DNA of 64,000 nt from Symbiodinium sp. CCMP2592 (GCA_905221615.1 CAJNDT010006136.1:297501-361500), one strand, 5' to 3'; numbered from the stretch's first letter, positions 21,089-31,991 are shown. Numbers and translations: made by a program. Notes: generated from the sequence alone by a model not told the origin.

Positions 21089-21152
21089 GCAGTCCTTGCG
21101 GACGAAAGTTGCCACCCTGGGGGAGCAGGTCGCTGAGCTATGCAAACAGGAG
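21089..21152 (+). CDS. Channel exon 10: coiled coil
   Basis: Acceptor TTAGCAG, phase 2. The first G completes the leucine codon from exon 9, then QSLRTKVATLGEQVAELCK and QE: heptad-spaced L/V/L/V/L residues, a short coiled coil as found at the C-terminus of related channels. Donor GC at 21153 is a guess; GA at 21156 is also possible. Confidence 0.65.
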
Positions 21153-21154
21153 GC

Positions 21155-21420
21155 AGAAGGGATCTGGGGGTTCAGGGTTTGGGATTCAGGGTTCAGGGCT
21201 TGGAGTTTAGAGTTGACGTTTTGGGTTTGAGGGTTTGGGGTTCAGGGTTCAGGGCTTGGAGATTAGGGTTGAGGGTTTTGGGTTTTAGGGTTTGGGGTGC
21301 AGGGTTCAGGGCTTGGAGTTTAGGGTTGACGTTTTGGGTTTTATGGGTTGGGGTTTAGGGTTGAGGGTTTGGGGTTTAGGGTTCAGGGTTGAGGGTTTAG
21401 GGTTCAGGCTGGGTTCAGGG
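21155..21420 (+). repeat. Degenerate telomere-like array
   Basis: About 35 units of the form TTTAGGG, TTCAGGG, TTTGGGG, TTGAGGG. The heterogeneity yields artificial ORFs on both strands. Confidence 0.85.
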
Positions 21421-21498
21421 TGTGCTTTAGTTACGGGGAAAGGCAGGGCCATATCTTCAGCCCCCGGCCTCTGACAAAGGGTTGCGCTAGACAAAACC

Positions 21499-21600
21499 TG
21501 GGTTTGGAGTACCATACTTGAACTTGAATACTTATTTTGGCACCTGTTCCTTAATGGAACCATTATGAAATACAAGTCCATGCTTTTTTTCTCCCGGGTT
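21499..21600. repeat. Dispersed repeat, family N
   Basis: Second copy of the repeat at 5334, sharing TTTGGAGTACCATACTTGAA and AATGGAACCATTATGAAAT. Confidence 0.78.
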
Positions 21601-21639
21601 ACTTCAAAGTCCAGAAAAGCGTCAGCTCCGGAGTTGTGT

Positions 21640-21738
21640 CTTAGGGTTTAGGGTTTAGGGTTTTGGGTTTAGGGTTTAGGGCTTTTTCGGTGGGTTTCAG
21701 GCGGTTGTTGGAGTTGGGGGGGGGGGGGGGGGGGGGCG
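21640..21738 (+). repeat. TTTAGGG tract and 21-base G run
   Basis: TTTAGGG units at 21641-21682, then an uninterrupted run of 21 G at 21716-21736. Confidence 0.9.
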
Positions 21739-21835
21739 AAGGGATCGGGAGTCGGACGAAACGAGCATCCCAGTTGCACCCCGAAGGATGTACGGAGCAT
21801 CCCAGAGCTGAATCCTAAAAGGATCCATTTTTAAG

Positions 21836-21978
21836 CTCTGTTCATGAATGCATAAGGGTTTCGGATTTGTTTAGAATGTTTCGGTTCATGAATGAACAAG
21901 GGTTTCGGATTTGTTTTTAGAATGTTTCGGTTCATGAATGAACAAGGGTTTTGGATTTGTTTAGAATGTTTCGGTTGT
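21836..21978. repeat. Tandem repeat, three units of about 58 bases
   Basis: GGGTTTCGGATTTG, TTTAGAATGTTTCGG and TTCATGAATGAACAA recur three times, with one unit carrying two extra T bases. Confidence 0.88.
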
Positions 21979-22111
21979 GGCGTCCGGGGGTGCAGTAGAA
22001 AGCATGACTCAGCGAAGCCCTGTGAGGCCCAACATGTTGCCCTGAGGCGTTCAGCCCAAAGCCATAAATCGCAAACCGCCAACTCCTAAACCCCAAAACC
22101 TAAATTCTAAA

Positions 22112-22217
22112 CGGGAGCTTGCGAAAATAGGGGACCCGAATATAGTATCCTAAATCGTGGGATCCTTTTTATGAGGACTCCAAAATAAGGTATCCCCGCT
22201 GATTTTGGGAACTCCCC
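22112..22217. mobile_element. Hairpin element, family D
   Basis: ACGGGAGCTTGCGAAAATAG left, ATTTTGGGAACTCCC right; diverged copy. Confidence 0.72.
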
Positions 22218-22829
22218 AATCCAAAACCAAACCTTACGACCCCAAGGAAGCTCTAAACCCCTCATAAGTTGTACCGGTATGGCACCCTCATAAAGCCCAT
22301 GTACGTGCGTAGCCAAACAGATCTACCATATTCGGGTTCCCCATTATGGTTTCCATACATAAGTCAAGGTAGGTCTTTTCGGCCGCAGTTATGCCCCACA
22401 ACCCAAGACCCTGTGCCAGCCCGGAATGGTAGGACCTTGAAGTGAAGATGGCCTTGTGACAGCTTGCAAGCTCATGACGAAGCTTGGTCTCTGAATCTGA
22501 GTAATTTGAGTTTGGGATGATCAAAGTCAGTCTAGTGATGCTTTGGCCTTGAAAGAAAGCTCACAGCTCGGTGGCGAAGCTAGAGGTTTGAGAGTGCTGC
22601 ATGATGGCAGCTTTCGACCCAAACGGTTTTGTTTCGGGTTTGGGGTTCAGAGCTTATCTCGATCCCAAAAGTATGTAGAGTCATGGCCTTTTAGGGGTGT
22701 TGGGCCATTATTTTACCTGCTTCTGGTGGCTTCTACGAAGACTTCTTGAACAGGGCTTCTTTGCACACTCCCGAATCAAGGCTTAGGCTGGCGTTTGCAG
22801 ATTCGGACTGGTGTGCAGGACTGCAGCTC

Positions 22830-22934
22830 ACAGAACCCAATACCCGTTAATTAAGGAATATACCTTAAATCATAACATTGAGCCCCCTATAATTGAAGGT
22901 ATATTCCTTAATTCAGGGGGATTGGGATCTCTGG
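22830..22934. mobile_element. Hairpin element, family F
   Basis: ACAGAACCCAATACCCGTTA left, GGGATTGGGATCTCTGG right, TATATTCCTTAATT inside. Confidence 0.82.
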
Positions 22935-23079
22935 ATTCAGTGTCATGGAGAGGCCCCGTTTTGGGGAGAGTGATGCTGTATCTTGGGGATGTCAACTCTA
23001 TTCTTCGTGCCCCTCGCCTAGAGCTCAAAGCTTGCACCATAAACCCAGAGCCTGACCCGAGGGGCACAGCCCGGATATG

Positions 23080-23210
23080 TGTGGTTGTCAAAATTAGGGT
23101 CCCTTTTGGTGTCCTTATTCTTCTTCTTATTATTATTACTATTATTATTATTATTCACGGACATCTGTGTCCTTATTAGAATACGGCACCTAATATTTGG
23201 GGTACCCAAA
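23080..23210. repeat. Family M fragment with (TAT)n
   Basis: GTGGTTGTCAAAATTAGGGT is the left arm of family M (55577, 56766). It is followed by a TAT/ATT microsatellite at about 23118-23155. Confidence 0.65.
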
Positions 23211-23379
23211 AACTACCCATATGAGTTTACAGAGATGTCTGCTTTTCTGTAGAAAGCTCCGTGCCGAACTTACGAGTTTCTCTAAGAGTTGGAGCTCTCA
23301 AGGCAAGCCCCTCCAGTCGATCCCTATGCGCCCTCAACCAGAAGACACCAAAACCCTAACCGTCCCGCCCCATAGTTCT

Positions 23380-23494
23380 ACTTGGAGGGTCGGGGGACGG
23401 GACTTATAAGTACCATAACCCCAATTAGGGTCCCTTTCAGGGTACTGATAAGTCTACTTACTAACTACTTACTAAGCCCCCCAACCCCCCAAGT
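23380..23494. mobile_element. Hairpin element, family E
   Basis: ACTTGGAGGGTCGGGGGACG left, CCCCAACCCCCCAAGT right. Confidence 0.9.
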
Positions 23495-23835
23495 ACCAAT
23501 CAGCCGAGGTAAAGGTCTGAGTGAGTGTGTTGCCACGGATCTGCTTCGCACGAGACACGGGAGTTTCAGGAAACTCAGATAGCTTCCTTGGGGGCCCTTA
23601 CAACAGCAAGGATGCCTCCCTGTTTTCTGAAGCTCCCACAACCCCCTCCTGCAGGTTTCAGCATCTGGTTTAGGGGTTGAAGAACCTTCATGGCCGTCGC
23701 TTTCGGCATCTATTCCGTAGGGTTCCTTACTGAGACTACAACTATGTTTTAAATACCCCCCAAACCCCTATTCTAATTTGTATTCTGGACTCCAAGGCTC
23801 ATGAGAAGGCGACCCCAAACCCTTCCCTAACCCCT

Positions 23836-23943
23836 ATATGGGAGTTTCCGAAAGTAGGGGACCCTAATATAGCACCCTAAATACTAGGATCCTTACTATA
23901 AGGACCCCTAAATAAGGTACCCCTATTTTCGGAAACTCCCATA
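23836..23943. mobile_element. Hairpin element, family D
   Basis: TATGGGAGTTTCCGAAAGTA and TTTTCGGAAACTCCCATA with outer TA on both ends; a well preserved copy. Confidence 0.92.
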
Positions 23944-24027
23944 TCTTTCAACCCAACACACCAGCAATCCTTAAACCCTGAAGCGCCCTAGGGCCGAAGG
24001 GTCGTGGGTTTTGGTGGGCTTAGATTC

Positions 24028-24149
24028 TTTTATAGTAGAAGCCAGAAAGTTGGAACATGGCTTTAGAAGGATTCGTGCTAGGATCCCTTTTGATTTACCT
24101 TAAGGGCATGAGGAGAATGATGTTCGAACTTTCTGGCTTCTACTATAGA
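24028..24149. mobile_element. Hairpin element, single copy
   Basis: TATAGTAGAAGCCAGAAAGT left and ACTTTCTGGCTTCTACTATA right, flanking a weakly paired centre. Confidence 0.85.
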
Positions 24150-24179
24150 TGGTTAACTAACCTTTATAAATCCCCTAGG

Positions 24180-25000
24180 ATACTGGAAAGGGTAGGATAA
24201 AGTTTCAACCATAGCAGATTTAGAGTTTAGGGGTTTAGGGCTAGCCGCAACCCCTACTCCCAGCTGCGTCTTTTTGGAAGTTCTACGTAAACAGGACTAG
24301 TTCGGGGTTTTGTAAGATGAAAGAGTGTTTTGAGTTGGTTTGGACATTCCGACCCGTGTTTGGCCTCCTGAGTTGTGAGGATCGTAGTTTCAGAACCTTT
24401 TCCGCAAGGGTTTCGAAGGAGATTGAATAAGGGTATGGTGGAAAAGGCTCGTGTTTGAAAAGTTTAAAGGTTCTGTAGGGCTTTTCTTTTGTAAGAGTTC
24501 TTCATAAGGCTGTTATGAGGGTTTTGGAGGGGGGGTCGGACATGGTGATCCTTTTCTTGGGGCATCAGGGGATGTCAAAAAAAACGGGGTCCTATGACAC
24601 TTAGGTCCTAGGTTCTGGGAGTACGGCAGTAGGATTAGGATTCAGGGCACCACATGTCCGTAACACGTGTTTATGTTTGGGTGCTTTGGGATCCCTAATT
24701 AACCTTGTTGGTTCACTTGATCTTGATTCACCCAGCCCAGATTCCTGGTGCTAACACTGCCTCAAAGCTGCCAGAAACGCACAGCACCCCATCACGACAC
24801 GGAGACCTGCAGATGTTTAATCCTATGTCGGACAAACCTCCGACACGCCCCTTCCGGGGAAGCCGACTGTAACAAGGGTTTTGTTTCCCTGTGGTTTCAC
24901 CCAGACGAATCCACGGAGCAAGCAGGACACTGGGACGAGCATGCTAGCATCCCAGCTCTATCTTCCTAAGCTTTAAGCCCGTATACAGGGGTCCGGATAA
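24180..25000. other. No gene or element identified
   Basis: Mostly unique sequence with a weak TTTAGGG trace at about 24225. No exon was supported. Confidence 0.5.
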
Positions 25001-25011
25001 GCAGAGTACCT

Positions 25012-25088
25012 AGACCCCCAAAAGTAGGTAGAATAATGGCCCAAAACCTATAAAAGGCTTCTATTCTACGTGCTTTTGGGGTCCAGGT
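25012..25088. mobile_element. Hairpin element, family with copy nested at 46176
   Basis: ACCCCCAAAAGTAGGTAGAA and the complementary TTCTACGTGCTTTTGGGGT enclose TGGCCCAAAACCTA. A close relative sits inside the family I element at about 46176-46245. Confidence 0.8.
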
Positions 25089-25164
25089 AATGGTATTTCC
25101 GAGCAGTCCTTCAAAAAATCCAGCATTTTTCAAAATGCACCCAGACTCTCCTCGAAGTAGTAGC

Positions 25165-25253
25165 TTTAGTCTCCATTGGTTACGGTTTAACCAGTTGCAT
25201 ATCAAGGATTCTAAAAGGTAACCGCAAAAAGGAACTACAATGGAGACTACAGG
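25165..25253. mobile_element. Hairpin element, family A
   Basis: TTTAGTCTCCATTGG left, GGAACTACAATGGAGACTAC right. Confidence 0.8.
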
Positions 25254-25714
25254 TAAGGCCCTCTCTGTTAATTCCCGGCCGCCTCGCCGTCGTAAGTAAC
25301 TGAAACGGTTACCTGTTAAGGGAGTCAAGTTAGCGGCCCGCGAGTCGCAACAACAAAAATCTATTGAATCCTCACCGTTATCGGGGTATTGGAATTAAGG
25401 GTTTAGGGGTTTAGGGTTGAGGGTTTAAGGGTTACCTTCAAGATTCGTACATCGTATATGCTCGCATCAGCTGGGGTTGAGATCTGGCATGACCAAATTG
25501 TGTACGTCGGTGCCTTCGTCGGGGCCTATTTGATTGCACGTGAAAGAACCCTCAAAGGAATCCTTAAAGGCAACCTGAACAGAATCCTTTAAGGAGCCCT
25601 TCATTCATTTCTCTAATTACTGCCTCCTGCTCCGTGGCGTCACCCAGCAGTCGATTCTGCGCTAGACCCGCCATTCTCTGAGAGGAGAAACAGACCGAGA
25701 CAGAACGGATAATA

Positions 25715-25816
25715 TACCCAGGGGCCCCAAAGTAGTTCCTTTTTGGGTGTGTCCTCTTTTTTGATTAGGGACTCTAATACATTACCCAAAACGGAACTAC
25801 TTTGGGGCCCTGGGTA
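25715..25816. mobile_element. Hairpin element, family B
   Basis: TACCCAGGGGCCCCAAAGTA left, TACTTTGGGGCCCTGGGTA right, with the GTGTGTCCTCTTTTTTGATT centre. Confidence 0.92.
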
Positions 25817-25971
25817 AACGGTGCTGTGAGCCCACAGTCCCGTAATTCCGGTGAGCCTTAGAAGCACCACATGAAGGCTCATGGGTAGGTATGGCCACAA
25901 GTACGGCAACTGGGATCATAAACAGTCATGCATGGTCGGCGCATCCGAAGTCCTAAAACCCTAAACCTGTC

Positions 25972-26081
25972 CTAGGTTCCTGAGTAGTACCTTTTGCCCT
26001 TTTTCTTTTGGGTTCCCTTCTCAAAACCGAAAATAGGAAAAAAGGGTACAATTAATATTACGGGGCTACTGGGGAACCTAG
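25972..26081. mobile_element. Hairpin element, family J
   Basis: CTAGGTTCCTGAGTAGTACC left, GGCTACTGGGGAACCTAG right. Confidence 0.85.
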
Positions 26082-26145
26082 TGTCCATGCCTTCCATCAA
26101 TGTGAGCCACTTCGGCTCTCCTGATAGACAGATCAGGTCCTGGTC

Positions 26146-26264
26146 CCCAGAGAACCCAATACCCCTTAATTACGGAATATAGCTTAAACCATAAGCTTAA
26201 GGAACCATAGTTTAAGGTATAGTATATAGTATATTCCTTAATTAAGGGAATTGGGATCTCTGGG
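26146..26264. mobile_element. Hairpin element, family F
   Basis: CCCAGAGAACCCAATACCCC left, GGAATTGGGATCTCTGGG right. Confidence 0.88.
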
Positions 26265-26644
26265 TCTATGTCGCGACGAAACCCCTCTGCCTGAACCGTA
26301 GCTCACGACACGACATGTTGTGGGCATAGTGTAACCTCCAGTCGGTCAGTCGAGATGAGTCCGAGAGGAGGGTTTATGTAGAGTCAGATTGTTACGCCCA
26401 GGACCCAGGACGCAAGAAGTAGGGCCTGTTGTGGGGTGCTTCTGCATTGGGGAACAGCACGATAAGCGCCTCCGTTGGAGGGATGTAGGACAAGCGCCAA
26501 GCCAAGATGAATCCCAAGATCGACAAATCGGTGCCTTGATAAGCCTGCCCACCACTTGCAGGACAGCAGGACTTTGAAGACTGACCTCATTCCTGAACCC
26601 GAAATCAGGCCCAAATCCTTTACCAACACACAAGATACAGCACA

Positions 26645-26869
26645 AGCTCTCTCCCTCTCTGTCTCTCTCGATCTCTCCACCTCTCTATCTACTTATCTAT
26701 CTGTCTATCTATGTATTTAAAGTTATCTATTTATTTATCCGATATAGACATACATACACGCAAACGCAAACGTGCGTGTGTGTTATTTTTTTTGCGTGCC
26801 TCTCTCTCTCTATATATATATATATATCTATATCTATATTATATATATATATATACAAAAGTACTGAGT

Positions 26870-26923
<54 letters not shown>

Positions 26924-26930
26924 TTTTTGG
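26645..26930. repeat. Microsatellite cluster
   Basis: CTCT, TATC, (TA)n at about 26812-26855 and (GA)n at about 26876-26918. It creates a poly-serine/leucine pseudo-ORF on the - strand. Confidence 0.92.
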
Positions 26931-27220
26931 CCTTTTTCCAGCCTTGCCGCAGATGTCGAGCTCCTAACGCTAAGTCTAAAACCGCTGCCCGTCAGCGCGC
27001 GGCTTACCCTGAAACACAAAAACCTAATCCCAAAACCAATGAACCTTTGCAGAATCCGTTTAGACCCCTCATCGAGCCCTTCTTCAGTGCGACAGCCCCA
27101 AAGCCCTAAACCAAACAACCCGGCAAACGCTACAACACCCTTTTGTTCAAAACAACCTGCAGGCATCGTTATGAAAACTATAAAACCCTAGTAAGGCTTG
27201 AATGAAAAGATCGGAGCCAG

Positions 27221-27275
27221 GAAAGATGCGGGCTGTAGCAAAGGCGCTGCCTGCACCTTCTGCCACCTCTGCGAG
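27221..27275 (+). CDS. Orphan exon: second half of a CCCH zinc finger
   Basis: After acceptor GAGCCAG (AG|G) the frame, entering in phase 2, reads KDAGCSKGAACTFCHLCE. C-x5-C-x3-H is the end of a C3H1-type zinc finger, an RNA-binding fold; G-C-(R/S)-x-G-x-x-C-x-F-C-H-L-C is the common dinoflagellate form. Donor GT at 27276, phase 0. The exon with the first cysteine was not found, nor was a certain downstream exon. It probably belongs to a third gene between the channel and the PPR gene. Confidence 0.7.
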
Positions 27276-27833
27276 GTGCGCAACGCAAATGCCGTGCTAC
27301 CTCTATCTAGTGTCAGAATGGCCTGACCCCCTACTGCTCGTAAGACCTGTATTGTTGACTAAGATGGCGACACCGCCGAAAATTGATAGTCTGTAAGCCC
27401 TCACCTTAATATCGTCGTTAGTTAACCTGTGAAGGGTCATGGGGTTAGGGTTTAGGGTTTAAGTTGTTCTTGGCCATGACACTGATGCTGATTAGGGAAA
27501 AACTGGGGCAACAGCCCCCTTACTTTGGTCCTGGGAGCAGAGGTTCTCACCCGAAGCCCTAAACGCTCGAAGCAAAAAGTCTAGAAACGATGAACCACGA
27601 CCAGGCCGATGATTTTCGCCGTCGGCGAAAGGACCGCTGGACCTGTTTATGCGAGCCATTTTGGGGTTTTAGGGTTTAGGGTTTTGGGGGAACGCTGCTG
27701 AGCTTCGGAAGTCAATCTATAACGTTCGATGTCGTCATAGTCGTGCTTTCGGCACGTTGCTCTCGGACGTCAAACCGTCTTCAAGACTGCAACTCTGATT
27801 GCTCGGAGGCACACGGGCAGTTACAAGTGGCTG

Positions 27834-27942
27834 CCTATAGTCTCCATTGTAGTTCCTTTTTTGGTTATCCAATTTTATGGTTAGGACCCTATAATAGAGA
27901 TTTTGGTTAACCAAAAAAAGGAACTACAATGGAGACTATAGG
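27834..27942. mobile_element. Hairpin element, family A
   Basis: CCTATAGTCTCCATTGTAG left and exact complement right, about 40 paired bases with the ACCCTATAAT-like loop. Confidence 0.95.
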
Positions 27943-28227
27943 TGGTTCAGAAGCGATCCGGTTTCGAGAGAATGAGTCCCTTGGCTTTTCGGGCCAACGG
28001 TAGTCAAACCACCCCAGACCCCAAACATTCTAGACCCTAAGAAACGCCTCTGTGGCTATATAAACCCGAAATCCTAAGCCCTAAACCCCTTTTTTTTAAA
28101 AAAAAAACCTAAACTCCTAAGCAACTCCCCGGGTGGCTCTGTGCCTCTGAATTCCCAACTTCGGGAGGAGAAGACGCTGAAGTTAAAGGCCGACAGGAGC
28201 CAACGAAAGAAAGGAGGCCTGGAGTCC

Positions 28228-28440
28228 TTGAGGGTAGAGGGGTTTGAGGGGTTTAAGGTTTAGGGTTTCGGGTTTAGGGGTTGAGGGGGGTTTAGGGGTT
28301 GTGAGGGGTTTAGGGGTTCAGGGGTGTAGGGGTTGAGGGGTTTAGGGGTTCGAGGGTTCAGGGGTTTAGGGGTTCAGGGGTTCAGGGTTTTAGGGGTTCA
28401 GGGGTTTAGGGGTTTAGGGTTTAGGGGTTGAGGGTTTAAG
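28228..28440 (+). repeat. Degenerate telomere-like array
   Basis: About 28 units TTTAGGGG, TTCAGGGG and TTGAGGGG, eight-base rather than seven-base for long stretches. Confidence 0.88.
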
Positions 28441-28449
28441 GGCCTGCCT

Positions 28450-29045
28450 GCAGCCCAAAAGCCTTCCATTCTTGTCTGGCTGTTTTGGGGCTGCTGGCCA
28501 AGTCTTCACCACATAAGCCCTACACCGCGTGCCGTGCCGAGTTGTTTCGGCTTGGGGCTTGGAATTTGGTTTGGAGCTTCGGGTGCGGGCACGATAGCTT
28601 TACAAGGATCCAAGAAAAGCTTGAATAACCGTATCCGAAGACTCCAGATTGCTCGAAGTAGGCGCTATTTATAGACTTTCGACCCCAAAGCTAGAGTAGG
28701 TATTTTTTGTATACTTGCAGTCTTGGGGCTGTCGTAATCCTGTGTGTCGGACTTTATTTAGGAGTCTGGGATCGATGCAGAGTTTGTGTTTGGGTTTCGG
28801 GAAGTCCCTGCATAGACTATACAGTCCCTCCTAACTCACCCATACTGTAGTGTCATACCCAAGTCTATATTCTATCCTAGTTAATCAGGCTCCCCAAACC
28901 CTCTATATTATTTTTTACAAATATACGTCTTACACTTAGTAACACCCCTAGGTGCCCCTAGTTTAAGTCCTGCACTCGGTGAACCATTGAATACAAGGCC
29001 ATGGCTGAAGCTCGTGGGGCTTTCGTGGTTTTGATATCTCTCTTA
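28450..29045. other. No gene or element identified
   Basis: Unique sequence, AT-richer after 28820. No exon was supported. Confidence 0.5.
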
Positions 29046-29149
29046 CGGCTGATGATAAAAATCCTGCATTACCTTAAGGGCGCTAGTACACTATGGGAAT
29101 TCTGGTATATTCCTTATTACGGGTTATGCAGGATTTATATCATCAACCG
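29046..29149. mobile_element. Hairpin element, family C
   Basis: CGGCTGATGATAAAAATCC left, GCAGGATTTATATCATCAAC right. Confidence 0.88.
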
Positions 29150-29902
29150 TTACCAGTCTTTCACCTTGTCTGACATGGTGTTAGGGTGGAGGCTTGGGGT
29201 TTAGGGCTCAAAGAACTGAGTGCGTAGGGATTTTAGCCGGGGTTGAGGTGTTAGGTTGTTGCATTGATAAAGGCTCCGACCTTACCCCGCCTTGCCAATG
29301 TGAAGGTGACAAAGAGCAAGAGGCGCGATGGGTCTTTGGGCTCTGCCAGGGTAACGCAGAATCTCAATTCCGTAAGCCCCTGGTGCTTTATGCTCCATAC
29401 TTATGTCGTAGACTGGGTAAATGGAGCCTCGGTTCCCAAGAAAACCTAAACTTCAACCATTGAGGCCGTCTTGAGAAATTGGTGCCTGGATTCATAGTGT
29501 ATTGGAAGGTTGGCGACAGCACTCAGCTCAGATGCTAACCAAGGGGCACAACTTTTGCAGCACAATGCTTGCAGGGTTTGCTGTTTGATTTGCATTTTCA
29601 TTGCTGCAAGATTGATGTTTTCCTCGCCGAGGTCTTATCACCGTTCTCGGGGCTTCTCCAACACGGCTGCATAGTCTTACAGTAGCCAGAGACAATAGGT
29701 AAGAGATGATGAACCATTAACTGGAGCGCGGTGCGCAGAAAGAGACGTCGCGAGATGAAAAGAGGTTGGCGGTTAGCGGTCGGCACCATCCAGATGCAGC
29801 AGACACCCGCAGCAAGTCCACTAGCCTCAGCCCTTCCTAAGCCGTCGGCCGTGGTGGCCGTGTCCAGTGTGTAGCTCACGCCAGGCTGTTAGAGCAACAG
29901 CA
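29150..29902. other. Unique stretch without recognised gene
   Basis: No repeats and no exon meeting the acceptor rule with a recognisable domain. The - strand ORF at 29598-29879 matches no family I know. Confidence 0.45.
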
Positions 29903-30001
29903 CCCAGAGATCGCAATACCCCTTAATTGAGGAATCAGAATTTTAAAGCCCCCCATTATTTAAAGTCTATTCCTTAATTAAGGGGTATTGGGTTCTCTGG
30001 G
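29903..30001. mobile_element. Hairpin element, family F
   Basis: CCCAGAGATCGCAATACCCC left, GGGGTATTGGGTTCTCTGGG right. Confidence 0.9.
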
Positions 30002-30139
30002 CAAGTGGATTTGCTGCAGCTCCAACGCAGGCGATGTTCAAGGTTCCAGTGACAAGCAGGTCGCACTGAGGCTGCCGTTTCCCATCGCCCCAGTCGTGCG
30101 CATTCTTCGTGAGGGTCTGCTACAGCTGTGGCCATTTTC

Positions 30140-30660
30140 CCAAACCCTATAGCCCTATAGCCCTAAACCCCAAACCCTAAGCCCTGAACCTTAAACCCTA
30201 AGCCCTACACTCTAAACCCTGAAGAAGCGGTCAACATATGGAGCTTCGTAGGAATATTAGCAATAACAGTGACAGCAATACTCCCTGTCCCGTCAACCCC
30301 CGAACACAAGTCACAAAAGGAGCGGTCTCGTGAACATAACCTGTAGAGCCAAACTTTGGACCCTTAAGCCGTGTAGCTGTACACCGTAAACCCGGTAAAC
30401 CCCAAGCTCACTAAACAATGCCTATACCCCGAAACCGTATACAAGTACTTGCGATTGCACCCTAAACCCTAAACTCCTTGCTATAAACCCTAAACCCTAA
30501 GCCCTAAACTCTAAATCCTCCCGCATAAAGCCTAACCTCTGCCGTTCTCAAGATGAACAAAGTCACAACCCTAAGCCCCTAGACACCAAACCCTAAACCC
30601 TAAACTCCTTAAATCCTTATTCAACCCTTAAGGAACCCTTAAAGGAACCCTAAACCTCAA
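30140..30660 (-). repeat. Scattered CCCTAAA tracts
   Basis: Short CCCTAAA groups at about 30146-30225, 30455-30515 and 30585-30660, separated by unique sequence. Confidence 0.8.
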
Positions 30661-30851
30661 AGTCCCCACAGTAACCCCTAAACCCTGCTTGAAGGATCCC
30701 GAGCCAATTCTTGAGGCAGCCTGGACCCCGGAGCGGGTGCAGCTTTACTACAGGGCCTTATAATAGGAGTCTAGTAATTGAGTTCCTTCAAGGGTTCATT
30801 TTAAAGGGGTCCAAGAGGATGCCTATAAGGGCTCTTATAAGGATTTACTAC

Positions 30852-30950
30852 AGGGGCCTTATGTAATAGTCACCTCCACTATTTCGGGAGTTCCTTGCTA
30901 CCATTATAGTATAATGGGGCCCAAAGCCCTATTCTAATTCTTAAGGCCAC
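30852..30950. mobile_element. Hairpin element, family G
   Basis: AGGGGCCTTATGTAATAGTC left, CTATTCTAATTCTTAAGGCC right, centre with TTATAGTATAATGGG. Confidence 0.75.
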
Positions 30951-31319
30951 TAGATTAGGGCATTTAGGGCGTTTATCGGCTTCCAGCAGCAGGGTCCTGT
31001 AAAGGCTGTAAAGGTTCTACGGTTTAGGGTTTATGGTTCTACATGCGTCCTGAGGAGATGTGGTGTTGTTAAGGTATTTTACAGTTTTTTGGCATCTTAT
31101 GTTTCGAAGTGGTGTGCAATACATCACCATTAAGGATCCTTCTCGCCAGTCCATGGATCGTGCACTTCAGGCGGTCACAACAAGAAGTCGTCTTATGGGG
31201 CTGGATTAGGGGTTCCGGGTGTGGGAGTTCCTTTTTCTGCTTTGGAAGTATTGCCCTTGGGCTTTGTTTTATCCCCGCAAAGCACAAACGCACATCTATG
31301 CATCGTTCTATTGTTCTTT

Positions 31320-31530
31320 CTTTCTCTAGCTACCTGCTGGTCTATCTACCCGTACCATCCATCCGTCCGCCCGTCCGAACACCCTCCGTCCATCCACCCA
31401 CTCAGCCGCCCACCCGCCCACCCGCCCACCCAGCCAGTTAGCCATCCATTCAGGTATCGATCTACTATCTACTGTACATATCTATCGACCGATCGATCGA
31501 TCCGTCTATCTATCTATCTATGTTGCTATC
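31320..31530. repeat. CTAT/CCAC microsatellites
   Basis: CCGCCCACCCGCCCACCC-type and CTATCTATCTATC runs, giving a proline and histidine rich pseudo-ORF on the + strand. Confidence 0.88.
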
Positions 31531-31734
31531 TACATATTCAGGGTTTTGAGTTTTGAGTGTTGCTCTCTATATATATTCAGGGTTTTGAGTGCTGGTTTGC
31601 ATTTGATGGGTTTGGTGTCCTACGGCTTCTTGAAGCCCTGGTCAGGTTGGATTTTGGGACTTTTGTTTAATTTTTCTTGTTTGAAATTTATAAGGAACCC
31701 TATATATGAATATTTTCAGGGTGTTTAAAAGCCA

Positions 31735-31810
31735 ACCCAGAAACGCCTGCTCGACGTTCTGCAGAAGCGAAAGTTGGAGCATCATTATCCCTATGTCCTG
31801 AAGGGTAGAG
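31735..31810 (+). CDS. Coding-like stretch, unassigned
   Basis: One frame reads PTQKRLLDVLQKRKLEHHY and then PYVLKG; another, entered from the acceptor-like TATTTTCAG|G at 31720, reads LKANPETPARRSAEAK. Only one can be real and neither has a recognised domain. Confidence 0.25.
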
Positions 31811-31891
31811 TATAAAGAATCCTTGAGCCGACTTCGGGTGTGTGACAAGGCCCGTGTGCTTGACACGCTGATCCCTGATACCTAAGCCCTA

Positions 31892-31991
31892 AAGCTCCAT
31901 GTGCCCATATAACATATACTTAGGCCTCAAAGTGCCCATATAAGGAGCCCTTTAAGGCTTAAGTATCTACTATAAAGGTACATGGAGCCTT
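31892..31991. mobile_element. Hairpin element, family H
   Basis: AGCTCCATGTGCCCATATAA left, GGTACATGGAGCCTTTGGG right. Confidence 0.88.

Larger units (their letters stand above)
2768..21152 (+). other. Gene model: voltage-gated ion channel with EF-hands (at least 10 exons)
   Basis: The pieces, in genomic order, spell the second half of a one-domain voltage-gated cation channel of the kind common in dinoflagellates: S5 (exon 1), pore helix and filter (exons 2-3), S6 ending N-L-V-T-A (exon 4), a charged cytoplasmic linker beginning V-L-V-E (exon 5), two EF-hand loops (exons 6 and 8) and a C-terminal region leading into a coiled coil (exons 9-10). It should sit in a membrane, passing cations under voltage control with calcium feedback through the EF-hands. 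Every acceptor but exon 9 is AG followed by G. The phases fit without adjustment at exons 2 to 3, 3 to 4, 4 to 5 and 9 to 10. The voltage sensor S1-S4 was not found, and at least one exon completing each EF-hand is missing. Ion selectivity cannot be judged from sequence. Domain order and phase are observed; the exact gene structure is inference. Confidence 0.8.

Noticed and set aside
22288-22524. 78-codon - strand ORF that looks protein-like
   Set aside because: No known motif, no splice context of the type seen here, and opposite strand to all host exons.
26834-27191. Serine/leucine and arginine/glutamate rich ORFs
   Set aside because: Caused by the (GA)n microsatellite.
27600-27670. Possible spliced-leader relict (GCCATTTTGGGG)
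   Set aside because: Only part of the dinoflagellate leader matches, and it runs into a TTTAGGG-type tract.
30017-30050. Possible short exon reading AMFKVPVTS after AACGCAG|G
   Set aside because: Acceptor and GT donor fit, but ten residues are too few and do not join PPR exon 1 in phase.
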